Origin: Planotetraspora sp. A-T 1434
GTDB taxonomy: Bacteria > Actinomycetota > Actinomycetes > Streptosporangiales > Streptosporangiaceae
DNA length: 64,000 bases
Assembly (NCBI RefSeq): GCF_025420585.1
Contig: NZ_JAOEGB010000020.1
Span: 62,001 to 126,000 of the forward strand
Direction of reading: 5' to 3'
A program made the translations under genes and the position numbers. Shown here piece after piece: positions 1 to 9,900 of this stretch. The first letter of the stretch is position 1. Each line of letters starts with the position of its first letter. Under the pieces are notes generated by a model that was given only the letters and a program-made list of their open reading frames with translations, did no database searches and was not told the DNA's origin.

Positions 1-15
1 TTCGGAGGGAGTCGC

Positions 16-987
16 ATGACGTCCCGCTTGGCGTTCCCCTGGCTCGTCGCCGACGTCGGCGGCACCAACGCGCGCTTCGGTCTGGTGACCGGGCCGGGCG
101 CGCAGCCGGAGGCCGTAGCCGTACTGAACGTTGCCCAACATCCCGGCCTTGCCGATGCCGTAGCCGCCTATCTCGCAGACCATGCGGGCGGAGTTCGGCC
201 GGGGGCCGCGTGTCTGGCGATCGCCGGTCCGGTCCAGGACGACCGGTACCGGCTGACGAACGCGGGATGGGCGGGTTCGGTCAGCGAGCTCGGCATCCCG
301 CATGTGGAGCTCGTCAACGACTTCGAGGCGCTCGCGTTCTCCCTTCCGCACCTCGCGGGCGACGACCTCGTGCCGCTCGGGGGACCGCCGCCGAGCGCCC
401 GCATGACGAAGGCCGTGCTCGGGCCGGGCACGGGTCTCGGCGTGGGCGGGCTCGTCCCCGTGGGCGCCGGGTGGGTGCCGCTGCCGGGCGAGGGCGGGCA
501 CGCCTCGGTCCCTGCCGTGACCGACCTGGAGATGGAGATCGTGCGGGCGCTGCGCGCGGACGGCCTGCCGTACGTGGACGCGGAGCACCTGGTGTCCGGC
601 ACAGGGCTGCCGCGGCTGCACAGAGGCCTCTCACTGGTCCGCGGCGTCACGCCACGGGCGGCGGCGTCGTCGGAGATCGTGGCGTCGGCCGACCCGCTCT
701 GCGTGGAGACCGTCGAGGTGTTCCTGGCCCTGCTCGGCGGCTTCGCCGGCAACGTCGCGCTGACGCTCGGCGCCCGGGGCGGCGTCTACCTCGGCGGAGG
801 CGTGCTGCCCCGGATGGCCGAGCGGGCCCGGCGCAGCGACTTCCGCGCGCGGTTCGAGCAGACGGCGCCCGCTCTGTCCGACTACGTCACCGCGATCGCG
901 ACCTCGCTGATCGTCGCCGAGCAGCCCGCGCTGACCGGCGCCGCCGCGTGGCTCGCCCAACGGTCCTCTAATGTGGAGCTGGTATGA
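16..987 (+). CDS. glk: Glucokinase (PF02685 type)
   Basis: Phosphorylates glucose to glucose-6-phosphate with ATP in the cytoplasm. The 323-residue protein opens with the phosphate-binding loop LVADVGGTNARFG (about residues 10-22), followed by LVNDFEALAF, a GPGTGLGVGG nucleotide loop near residue 137 and PGEGGHAS near 160. These are the signatures of the classic bacterial glucokinase family, not the ROK-type glucokinase usual in streptomycetes. The length is normal. ATG at 16 has a GGAGGG ribosome-binding site at 4-9. It overlaps the next gene, KDPG aldolase, by four bases (ATGA), so the two are probably co-translated in an Entner-Doudoroff or gluconate-type sugar module whose other genes would lie left of the window. 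Confidence 0.92.
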   Translation: MTSRLAFPWLVADVGGTNARFGLVTGPGAQPEAVAVLNVAQHPGLADAVAAYLADHAGGVRPGAACLAIAGPVQDDRYRLTNAGWAGSVSELGIPHVELVNDFEALAFSLPHLAGDDLVPLGGPPPSARMTKAVLGPGTGLGVGGLVPVGAGWVPLPGEGGHASVPAVTDLEMEIVRALRADGLPYVDAEHLVSGTGLPRLHRGLSLVRGVTPRAAASSEIVASADPLCVETVEVFLALLGGFAGNVALTLGARGGVYLGGGVLPRMAERARRSDFRARFEQTAPALSDYVTAIATSLIVAEQPALTGAAAWLAQRSSNVELV

Positions 988-1598
988 GCCTTCTTGACCT
1001 TGCCCCCGTGGTCCCGGTCGTCGTCGTGGACGACGCCTCGACCGCCGTTCCCCTCGCCCGTGCGCTCGTCGCGGGCGGCCTGCCCGTGATCGAGGTCACG
1101 CTGCGCACGCCCGCCGCGCTCGACGTCATCAGGCGGATCGCCGCCGAGGTGCCCGAGGCCGTCGTCGGCGCGGGCACCATCCGGACTCCCGGCGATGTGG
1201 AGGCGGCGGTCGAGGCCGGCTCCCGTTTCCTCGTGTCGCCGGGAACGACGCCCGCTCTGCTCGCGGCGATGCTGGCGGGCGGCGTGCCGTTCCTGCCCGG
1301 CGCCGCCACCGCGTCCGAGGCCATGACGCTGGCGGAGCGGGGCGTGCGGGAGCTCAAGTTCTTCCCCGCCGAGGCCGCGGGCGGCGCGGCGTTCCTGAAG
1401 TCGCTCAGCGGCCCGCTGCCGGACGTCCGGTTCTGCCCCACGGGCGGGATCACGCCGGCGAACGCCCCCACCTATCTGGCCCTGCCGAACGTCGGCTGCG
1501 TCGGCGGGAGCTGGCTCACCCCGGCGGACGCCCTGGCGTCCGGAGACTACGCCCGCATCGAGAAGCTGGCCACGGAGGCCGCGGCGCTGCGCGCCTAG
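984..1598 (+). CDS. eda: 2-dehydro-3-deoxyphosphogluconate (KDPG) aldolase
   Basis: Cleaves 2-keto-3-deoxy-6-phosphogluconate to pyruvate and glyceraldehyde-3-phosphate, the last step of the Entner-Doudoroff route. The 204-residue TIM-barrel protein has the family landmarks PVIEVTLRTPAAL (about 34-46), VVGAGTIRTP (57-66), FLVSPGTTP, the Schiff-base lysine in ELKFFPAEAAGG (lysine near 120) and FCPTGGI (near 152). The start ATG at 984 lies inside the glk stop (ATGA). Its stop codon directly abuts the stop of the convergent alpha-glucosidase gene, with no bases between. Confidence 0.93.
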   Translation: MSLLDLAPVVPVVVVDDASTAVPLARALVAGGLPVIEVTLRTPAALDVIRRIAAEVPEAVVGAGTIRTPGDVEAAVEAGSRFLVSPGTTPALLAAMLAGGVPFLPGAATASEAMTLAERGVRELKFFPAEAAGGAAFLKSLSGPLPDVRFCPTGGITPANAPTYLALPNVGCVGGSWLTPADALASGDYARIEKLATEAAALRA

Positions 1599-3137
1599 CT
1601 AGGTCCACCAGGTGGCCGAGTCCGGGGCGAGGCGGACGACCTCGCCCTGGACGTCCCAGCCGGCGCTCGCGAGGAGCAGGTCGCCCGGCACCCCGGGGAG
1701 CTCGGCCCACTCGGACGTGAGGTTCACCAGGCAGGTGAAGGAGCCCCGGCGGAAGGACAGTGTGCCGGCCGGGCCGGGCAGCCAGGTGAGGGCGCCGTCG
1801 CCGAGCGACGGGTGCTCGCGGCGCAGCCTCAGCGCCGCCCGGTAGAGGCTGAGCATCGACGCCCCGTCCCGCAACTGCGCCTCCACGCTGAGATCCCGCC
1901 ACTCGACGGGCACGGGCAGCCAGCTTCCCGGCGGCTCGCCGTCGGCCGACCACGGGAGTGGCACCCGGCAGCCGTCCCGCCCGCTCTCCGGGTCGCGCAG
2001 CCGCTGCGGGTCCCGCAGGTAGTGCTCGGGCAGGTCGAGCACCTCGGGCAGGCCCAGCTCCTCACCCTGGTAGACGTAGGCCGAGCCGGGCAGCGCCAGC
2101 ATGAGCAGGGCCGCCGCCCGCGCCCGGCGCAGCCCCAGCTCGCCCCCGCCGTACCGGGTCACGTGCCGCTTGACGTCGTGGTTGGACAGCACCCACGTCG
2201 AGGGGGCGCCCACGAGCGCCGCGGTCCGCAGAGACTCGTCGATGACCTCGCGGAACCTGTCCGCGTCCCACGGGGTCTTGAGGAAGTGGAAGTTGAACGC
2301 CTGGTGCAGCTCGTCCGGCCTGACGTAGTTGGCCAGCCGCTCCGGGGAGGGCGCCCACGCCTCGGCGACGCCGATCCGCTCCCCCGCGTAGGAGTCGAGG
2401 ATCTTCCGCCAGGCGCGGTGGATGTCGTGGACCCCGTCCTGGTCGAAGAACGGCACCACGTCGGCGCCGATCAGCTCCACCTGGCCGGGGTGCCCGACGT
2501 CGGGCAGGCCGGGGGCCTTGACCATGCCGTGCGCCACGTCGATCCGGAAGCCGTCCACCCCCAGGTCGAGCCAGAACCGCAGGACGTCGGCGAACTCGGC
2601 GTGCACCTCGGGGTGCTCCCAGTTGAGGTCCGGCTGCTCGGGGGCGAACAGGTGGAGGTACCACTGGCCGTCCTCGACCCGCGTCCACGCCGGGCCGCCG
2701 AAGATGGACTCCCAGTCGTTGGGCGGCAGGTCGCCGTCGTCGCCCTTGCCGTCCCGGAAGACGTACCGCTTCCGCTCGGGGCTGCCGGGCCCGGACTGTA
2801 CGGCCGCCGCGAACCAGGGGTGCCGGTCGGAGGTGTGGTTGGGCACCACGTCCACGATGATCCGCAGGCCGAGGTCGTGGGCGTCCTCGATCAGGTCCTT
2901 GGCGTCCCCCAGCGAGCCCAAGATCGGGTCGACGTCGCGGTAGTCGGCCACGTCGTAGCCGAAGTCGGCCATGGGCGAGGGGTAGAACGGCGTCAGCCAG
3001 ACCGCGTCCACCCCCAACTCGGCGAGGTACCGCAACCGGCCCCGCACACCGAGCAGGTCGCCGACGCCGTCCCCGTTGCCGTCCGCGAAGCTGCGGACGT
3101 ACACCTGGTAGATCACCGCGTCACGCCACCAGCCCAT
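1599..3137 (-). CDS. Alpha-glucosidase / oligo-1,6-glucosidase (GH13)
   Basis: Hydrolyses terminal alpha-glucosidic bonds of malto- or isomalto-oligosaccharides. No signal peptide is visible, so it is cytoplasmic. The 512-residue protein shows GH13 conserved regions in order: DVVPNHTSDRHPWF (about 96-109), GFRIDVAHGM with the nucleophile Asp near 200, the acid/base Glu in GVAEAW near 258 and the third carboxylate in LSNHDVKRH near 318. WWRDAVIYQVYVRSF at the N terminus is typical of the alpha-glucosidase subfamily. ATG at 3137 has a GGGGGGAG ribosome-binding site. It is divergent from the sugar ABC ATPase gene across a region with a LacI-type operator, suggesting substrate-induced expression. 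The exact substrate linkage is not decidable here. Confidence 0.92.
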   Translation of the reverse strand: MGWWRDAVIYQVYVRSFADGNGDGVGDLLGVRGRLRYLAELGVDAVWLTPFYPSPMADFGYDVADYRDVDPILGSLGDAKDLIEDAHDLGLRIIVDVVPNHTSDRHPWFAAAVQSGPGSPERKRYVFRDGKGDDGDLPPNDWESIFGGPAWTRVEDGQWYLHLFAPEQPDLNWEHPEVHAEFADVLRFWLDLGVDGFRIDVAHGMVKAPGLPDVGHPGQVELIGADVVPFFDQDGVHDIHRAWRKILDSYAGERIGVAEAWAPSPERLANYVRPDELHQAFNFHFLKTPWDADRFREVIDESLRTAALVGAPSTWVLSNHDVKRHVTRYGGGELGLRRARAAALLMLALPGSAYVYQGEELGLPEVLDLPEHYLRDPQRLRDPESGRDGCRVPLPWSADGEPPGSWLPVPVEWRDLSVEAQLRDGASMLSLYRAALRLRREHPSLGDGALTWLPGPAGTLSFRRGSFTCLVNLTSEWAELPGVPGDLLLASAGWDVQGEVVRLAPDSATWWT

Positions 3138-3441
3138 TGGGCTCCCCCCGATCTTTGGCCTTGCGGGAACATAACAGGACGTGAGCCCCCATGAAAGCGC
3201 TTACCTCAACTTTCTGTGAACTTGTTGCGCTTGACGGCGTTCCGGGAATCTTTCGAGGTCATCACCGTCCCTGACAACTGTGCTTCCAGAAGGGAAACTT
3301 GGCAGTCACCGCAAGTTGCAGGTCGATGCCGGATTTCTCATGTCATGTATGGACACGAGCGCCCGCGACACGATGTACTACCTCATCAATCACACCGGTG
3401 GCTGGGGTCCGGGCACGCGTGCCCGGGAGGAACGAGCTTTC
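3138..3441. other. Divergent intergenic region between alpha-glucosidase and sugar ABC ATPase
   Basis: These 304 bases hold no convincing gene. An open frame runs upstream of the ABC ATPase from 3280, but those residues are not family-like, and a good ribosome-binding site points to 3442. The region carries the start signals of both flanking genes and one LacI-type palindrome near the glucosidase end (annotated separately). Confidence 0.6.
3192..3205. promoter_or_regulatory. LacI-family operator (cre-like palindrome)
   Basis: TGAAAGCGCTTACC has the perfect core AAGCGCTT with the central CG typical of LacI/GalR-family operators, and it matches the cre-like pattern TGNAANCGNNNNCA at all but the last position. 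It sits 55 bases upstream of the alpha-glucosidase start and about 240 bases upstream of the ABC ATPase start. A MalR/AglR-type sugar repressor is the likely binder. No LacI-family gene lies within the window. Confidence 0.65.
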
Positions 3442-4722
<1,281 letters not shown>

Positions 4723-4735
4723 CCGGCGTCCTGAG

Positions 4736-5356
4736 TCAGGCGGTGCGGGTGACTCCGGATCGGGCGAGCACCGAGACGATCCCGACCAGCCGGGAGATCT
4801 TGTCCAGCTCGGCCCGATGGAAGGCCGGCCCCTGCGACCGCGCGACCACCAGGTGCAGGCCGCTCATCGGGACGCTGACCAGGTGCAGCGTGCCCTCGGT
4901 GAACGCGGACGGCCTGATCGGCGTCAGCTCGGGCGACGGCACCTCCTCCGGCGCCTGCCAGCTTCCGTGCACGATCGCGCCGTTCTCCGAGTCGACCGCG
5001 ACCGCCCACTCCGCGCTGACCAGGTCCGGCACCGCGTCGACCAGCGTGACGAAGGCCCTGTCCGGCTCCCCCGCGACGTGACCGAGCAGGTCGTAGTCCG
5101 GGCTCGTGCCGGGAGCCTCCCTGGTGGGCCAGACGGCCTCCACCCGGGTGCCGGGCACCACGCCGATCCGCTCGCGCAGCTCCTCGGGCTCGAACACCCC
5201 GGACCACGAGACGGTGAAGTCGTCCACGGCCCGCCCGGCCTGCCGTTCGAGGACGGTCACCTGCAGGATGTCGGCCCCCATCACCCCGAACGCGCGTGCC
5301 ACCTGACCGAGCACCCCGGGCCGGTCCGGAAGCGAGACCCTTAGCCGCAGCAACAT
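4736..5356 (-). CDS. ACT-domain protein, probable amino-acid sensor
   Basis: A 206-residue cytoplasmic protein with an N-terminal ACT domain (about residues 1-75; LRVSLPDRPGVLGQVARAFGVMGADILQV), the fold that binds amino acids allosterically. The remaining 130 residues, ending in LDKISRLVGIVSVLARSG, fit no enzyme I recognise and look like a second small-molecule domain. A textbook AAGGAGGT ribosome-binding site (5364-5371) places the start at ATG 5356. The two in-frame ATGs further upstream lie on or before this site. Its 3' end faces the ABC ATPase with 13 bases between. The ligand and target are unknown. Confidence 0.75.
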   Translation of the reverse strand: MLLRLRVSLPDRPGVLGQVARAFGVMGADILQVTVLERQAGRAVDDFTVSWSGVFEPEELRERIGVVPGTRVEAVWPTREAPGTSPDYDLLGHVAGEPDRAFVTLVDAVPDLVSAEWAVAVDSENGAIVHGSWQAPEEVPSPELTPIRPSAFTEGTLHLVSVPMSGLHLVVARSQGPAFHRAELDKISRLVGIVSVLARSGVTRTA

Positions 5357-5547
5357 CCGCATCACCTCCTTGTCGTGCGACAACAACAGTGTCCGACAGA
5401 CGTTTCGCAGACATTACGGGGGTGGGTCGTGGGTTGGCTGGAATGTTTCCGAAAGCAGCGCCATCCTTGACGGACTTTGACTAACTTTGGGCACTCCTTT
5501 CCGGTGTCGCGAAGTTCACCGGTGATGACCATGAGTAGCCTCATGGC

Positions 5548-6939
5548 ATGCCCCTCCCCTGGCTGCGATCGCGGTCCCTCCGAGCGCGTCTCACGCTGAT
5601 CGCCACCGCGACCGCCGCGCTTGTCATGATCCCCCTCTCGATCGCCGCCGACCTCGGCTTACGGCATGCCGTCGAGGATCACATCCGCGGCGACAGCCTC
5701 CAAGTGGCGCGCCGCGTCGCCGACCTGGCCCGCGGCGGTCACGTGCCGCAGATCATCCCCATAGCGCCGGACGGCATCGACATGATCATGGTGGTCGGCC
5801 CGGACGGCCGGATCATGGCCACCAGCTCGACCGCCAAGGACCTCCCCCACCTCTCCCCTTTGCGACCGGCCTCCGACACCGGAGTGACCCACACCACCTC
5901 CTGCTCGGTCCCCCACCAGCACTGCGTCTACGTCACCGCGGTCCGCGTCTCCCAGGCCGCGGACTCCCCCATCGTGTACGCCGGCCGTTCCCAGCCGGAG
6001 ATCCTCGACAGCCGGCTCCCCGAGCTGGGCCTGCTCCTGCTGGTCCTGCTGCTCGGCGGCGGGGCAGCGGGGATCGCGTGGAGCGTCGCCGGGCGCGTCC
6101 TGCGTCCCGTCGAGGCCCTCAGCTCGGAGCTGGAGGAGATCACCCCCAGGAAGCCCAGCTCCCGGGTGCCGGAACCGGCCGGGAACAACGAGATCGCCCG
6201 CCTGGCGAAGACCGCCAACGACGCGCTCGCCCGGCTGGAGAAGTCGATCCAGCAGCAGCGCCAGTTCGCCGCGGACGCCTCGCACGAGCTGCGGACCCCC
6301 ATCGCCGGGATCCGGGCCCAACTGGAGGGGGCGCGGCTGCATCCGGAGGACACCGCCGAGGCCCTGGAGGCCGCGCTGCGCGACACGGGCAGGCTGGAGG
6401 CGATCGTGGCCGACCTGCTGCTGCTCGCCAGGATAGGGACGAGCCCGGAGACCGCCAGGGAGGACGTCGACCTGAGCGGCTGCGTGGCCGGGGAGGTGAA
6501 GCGCCGGTCGGGGCGGCTGCCGATCCGGCTGGAGCTCACGCCGGGCGTGATCGTCAACGGGATGCGCACCCAGCTGTGCCGGGTCGTGACGAACCTGCTC
6601 GACAACGCCGAACGGCACGCGGCCACGACCGTGAGCGTGAACGTGTGCCGGGACGACGGGAACGCGCTGCTGACCGTGGTGAACGACGGAGAGCAGATCC
6701 CGGAGGGGGACCGCGAGCGGATATTCGAACGGTTCTACCGGCGGGACGCGGCCAGGAGCCGGAGCCACGGGGGCCCCGGCCTCGGCCTGGCCATCGCCCG
6801 CGAGGTCGTCGAGGCTCACGACGGGACGATCCGGGTCGAGGACGCCGACTCGAGCGGCGTCGGGTTCGTCATCCGCCTCCCTCTGTCGTCGCAGCCCCCG
6901 TCGTCACACGGCGCCGAAGAACCGCTTCAAGACCGATGA
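5548..6939 (+). CDS. Orphan sensor histidine kinase
   Basis: Membrane two-component sensor of 463 residues: TM1 at about 13-35, an extracytoplasmic region to about 155 containing two cysteines (CSVPHQHC), TM2 at about 155-180, a HAMP linker, the dimerisation H-box FAADASHELRTP with phosphorylatable His246, N-box NLLDNAERHA and G-boxes including HGGPGLGLAI. No response-regulator gene is adjacent. There is no ribosome-binding site, but a TAGCCT hexamer six bases upstream would allow a leaderless transcript. The last 71 bases overlap the 3' end of the convergent NRPS-MFS gene, a layout that could make this kinase relevant to the peptide cluster, although that link is inferred. Confidence 0.87.
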   Translation: MPLPWLRSRSLRARLTLIATATAALVMIPLSIAADLGLRHAVEDHIRGDSLQVARRVADLARGGHVPQIIPIAPDGIDMIMVVGPDGRIMATSSTAKDLPHLSPLRPASDTGVTHTTSCSVPHQHCVYVTAVRVSQAADSPIVYAGRSQPEILDSRLPELGLLLLVLLLGGGAAGIAWSVAGRVLRPVEALSSELEEITPRKPSSRVPEPAGNNEIARLAKTANDALARLEKSIQQQRQFAADASHELRTPIAGIRAQLEGARLHPEDTAEALEAALRDTGRLEAIVADLLLLARIGTSPETAREDVDLSGCVAGEVKRRSGRLPIRLELTPGVIVNGMRTQLCRVVTNLLDNAERHAATTVSVNVCRDDGNALLTVVNDGEQIPEGDRERIFERFYRRDAARSRSHGGPGLGLAIAREVVEAHDGTIRVEDADSSGVGFVIRLPLSSQPPSSHGAEEPLQDR

Positions 6940-9900
6940 GGTCGTCCGGCGGCGCGTCCGGCACGTCCAGGTCGAACCGCGCCAGCCCCCTGATCTTGAG
7001 CCCGGCCAGCGCGATCAAGGCGATGGCCACCGCGAACACCACGTACATGTGGCCGACCTTCCCGAAGAGCTGCGTGCCGTACGGCGCGATCACGCCGAAG
7101 CCGATGGGCAGCGTGGACCACGCGACGAGCGTGTTGAGCGCGATCACCCGGCCGTGGAACCGCTGGGGCACCTTGACCTGGATGATCGTGGCGTAGATCC
7201 CGTTGACCAGCGTCAGCGCGAGCGACATGCCGAACGCGCCGGCGATGACGACGGGGAGGCTTTCCCGAAGGCCGGTGAGCAGGCAGAACGCGGCGAGCAG
7301 GAGCGTGGCAAGCAGCACGCCGCGCATCCGGAACCGGCGCGGCCCGCCCCACACGGTCATCACCAGGCCCCCGAGCAGCACGCCGACGCCCCCGGCGAAG
7401 GAGACGCGGCCCACGTCGGCCAGCGTGGAGAACCCCAGCACGAGCGGGCTGAGCAGCAGGAACAGTGGGGAGAGGAAGATATTCAGCCCCGCGAAGAAGA
7501 GAAGCATGCCGCGGAACCCGCGCTGCCCCCAGGAGTAGCGGAAGCCCTCGGCCATCTCGGCGACCATCGACTCGCGCCGCCTCCAGCCCATCGCCCGGGG
7601 GAAGCGGATCAGCAGCACCGAACAGACGGCGAAGGTGTAGCTGGCGATGTCGATGACCACGATGCCCTTGATGCCGATCGCCGCCATCAGCCCGACGGCG
7701 ACCAGCGGGACGATCAGCTGGGCGGTCCCCGTGACCATCTGGAGCACGCCGTTCGCGTGCCCGAGGTAGCGCTTGGGCACGAGCTGCGGGACGGCCGCGG
7801 CGTAGGCGAGCCGCTGGAAGGTCAGCGCCACCGACAGGCAGACCAGCAGCGGATAGATGTGCCAGACCTGGATCTGGCCGGTCCACAGCAGCACCCCGAA
7901 CAGGAGCTGGGTGCCGCCCGCCGCGGCGTCACCGGCGAGCATGACCCGGCGGCGGTCGTAGCGGTCCACAATCGCCCCGGCGATCGGCGCCACGAGCATG
8001 CCGGGCACGAGCGCGATGACGGAGAACAGCGCGAAGCTGACCAGCGAATGGCTCGTCAGGTAGATCCAGAGCGGGATCGCGAACTCGGTCAGCGACGAGC
8101 CGATGATCGACACGAGCTGCCCGGCGGCCACGGCCGCGAAGCGCTTCATGCTCGGCCGCGGCCCGGACGGCGGCGTGCCGCCGGCACCGGGCACCGCGCC
8201 CTGCGCTGACGTGCCGTGCAGCCACCACGACCGGTCGCGGTCCTCGATCGCGGCCGTGTCGCCCGCCTCGATGGCCCTCCTCGTCCCGGTGACGATCTCG
8301 GCCAGCTCGGCGGCGCGGTGCTTGATGAAGAAGTGGCCGGCCTCGTCGAGCACCACCAGGGCGGCCTCGCCGGTGATGTGGTGCCACTCCCGGTACCGCT
8401 CCTCGTAGAACTCGGTCACCGGGTCACGCTCCCCCGCGACCGAGATGATCGGGGCCTGGAGCGGCTCGGCGCTACTCTCGAAGAGGCGGGTGAAATACGC
8501 CTCCGCGTCCCGGGTGCCCTGCCGCCGGTTGTGGATGATCGCCTTGAGCTGGTCGGGGTCGAGCTCCTCGATGTCGAGCCCTGCCGCGATGAGCGCGTTG
8601 GCCCAGACGCGGTCGCTGCGCATCCGGTCGCTCAGGTTCCGCAGCGGCGTCATGATCGTCTTGGGGCGCGCGAAGGGGAAGACGCCGCCCAGGTAGAGCG
8701 CCTCGACCGGCCGGCCCGCCGCCTCCAGCCGCCGGGCGATCTCCACGACCAGCATGGCTCCGAGCCCGCAGTGGCCGTACAGGGAGACGGGGCCCTGGAC
8801 GTCCGCGAGAATTTCCTCGACGCAGGCGTCGGCCACCTCGCCGACCGGCCGCGTCTCCTCGTCGAGCCCCCACTCCTGGCCCGGCACGGCCACCGAGTGG
8901 AGCGCCCAGTCGGACGGCAGGGCGTCCGCGAGCGGCTGGTAGATCGCCGCGCTGCCCCCGCCGTACGGCGCGCAGACCAGCGCGGAGACCGTCGGCCTCG
9001 GCGGGGTCAGCCGGTGCAGGAAGCGCCGGGGGCCGTCGTCGGCGGCCGACGCCTTGGCCGCGAGCGCCCGGACCGTGCGGTGCTTGAAGAGGTCCATGAT
9101 GGTGACCGGCCGGTCGGCCACCTTTCGCAGCCGGGCGACGACCTGGGCCGCGAGCAGCGAGTGGCCGCCGAGCTCGAAGAAGTCGTCCTCGGCCCCCACC
9201 CGGTCGAGCTCCAGGACCTTCGCCCAGACCTCGGCGATCGCCCGCTCCAGCGGGGTCTCGGGCTCGACGTACTGTCCGGCGCCGCCCTCCTCCCGCTCGG
9301 CGCCCGGCTCGGGCAGCGCGGCCCGGTCGACCTTGCCGTGGGACTTCAGGGGCAGCTCGTCCAGCCAGACGTACCGCGCGGGGATCATGTACTCGGGGAG
9401 CCGCTCGGCCAGGTAGGCCCGCAGCTCCGCGACCGGCGCCTTCTCCCCTGTGAGGTAGGCCACGAGGCGGTCGCGCCGCAAGTCCACCACGGCCTGGGCG
9501 ACGTCGTCGCGCTCGGTCAGCACCGCCTCGATCTCGGTCAGCTCGACCCGGTAGCCGCGCACCTTGACCTGGAGGTCGCGGCGGCCGAGGAACTGGAGAT
9601 CGCCGGAGGGCAGCCAGCGGCCCAGGTCGCCCGTCCGGTACATCCGTGCCCCCGGCTCGCCGTACGGGTCGGGGACGAACCGCTCGGCGGTGAGGCCGGG
9701 CCGGCCGAGGTAGCCGCGGGCGAGGCGGTCGCCGCCCAGGTGGATCTCACCGATCGCCCCGATCGGGGCGGGCTCGCCGCGCTCGTCGAGGACGTACGCC
9801 CTGGCCCCCGGCAGCGGCCTGCCGATCGGGAGGGTCTGCGTCTGCTCGTCGCCGGTGACCTCGTGGGTCGTGATGCCGACCGTGGCCTCGGTGGGCCCGT

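Noticed and set aside
3280-3441. N-terminal extension of the sugar ABC ATPase
   Set aside because: No family similarity, while GGGAGGA precedes ATG 3442 and the protein then starts like its relatives.
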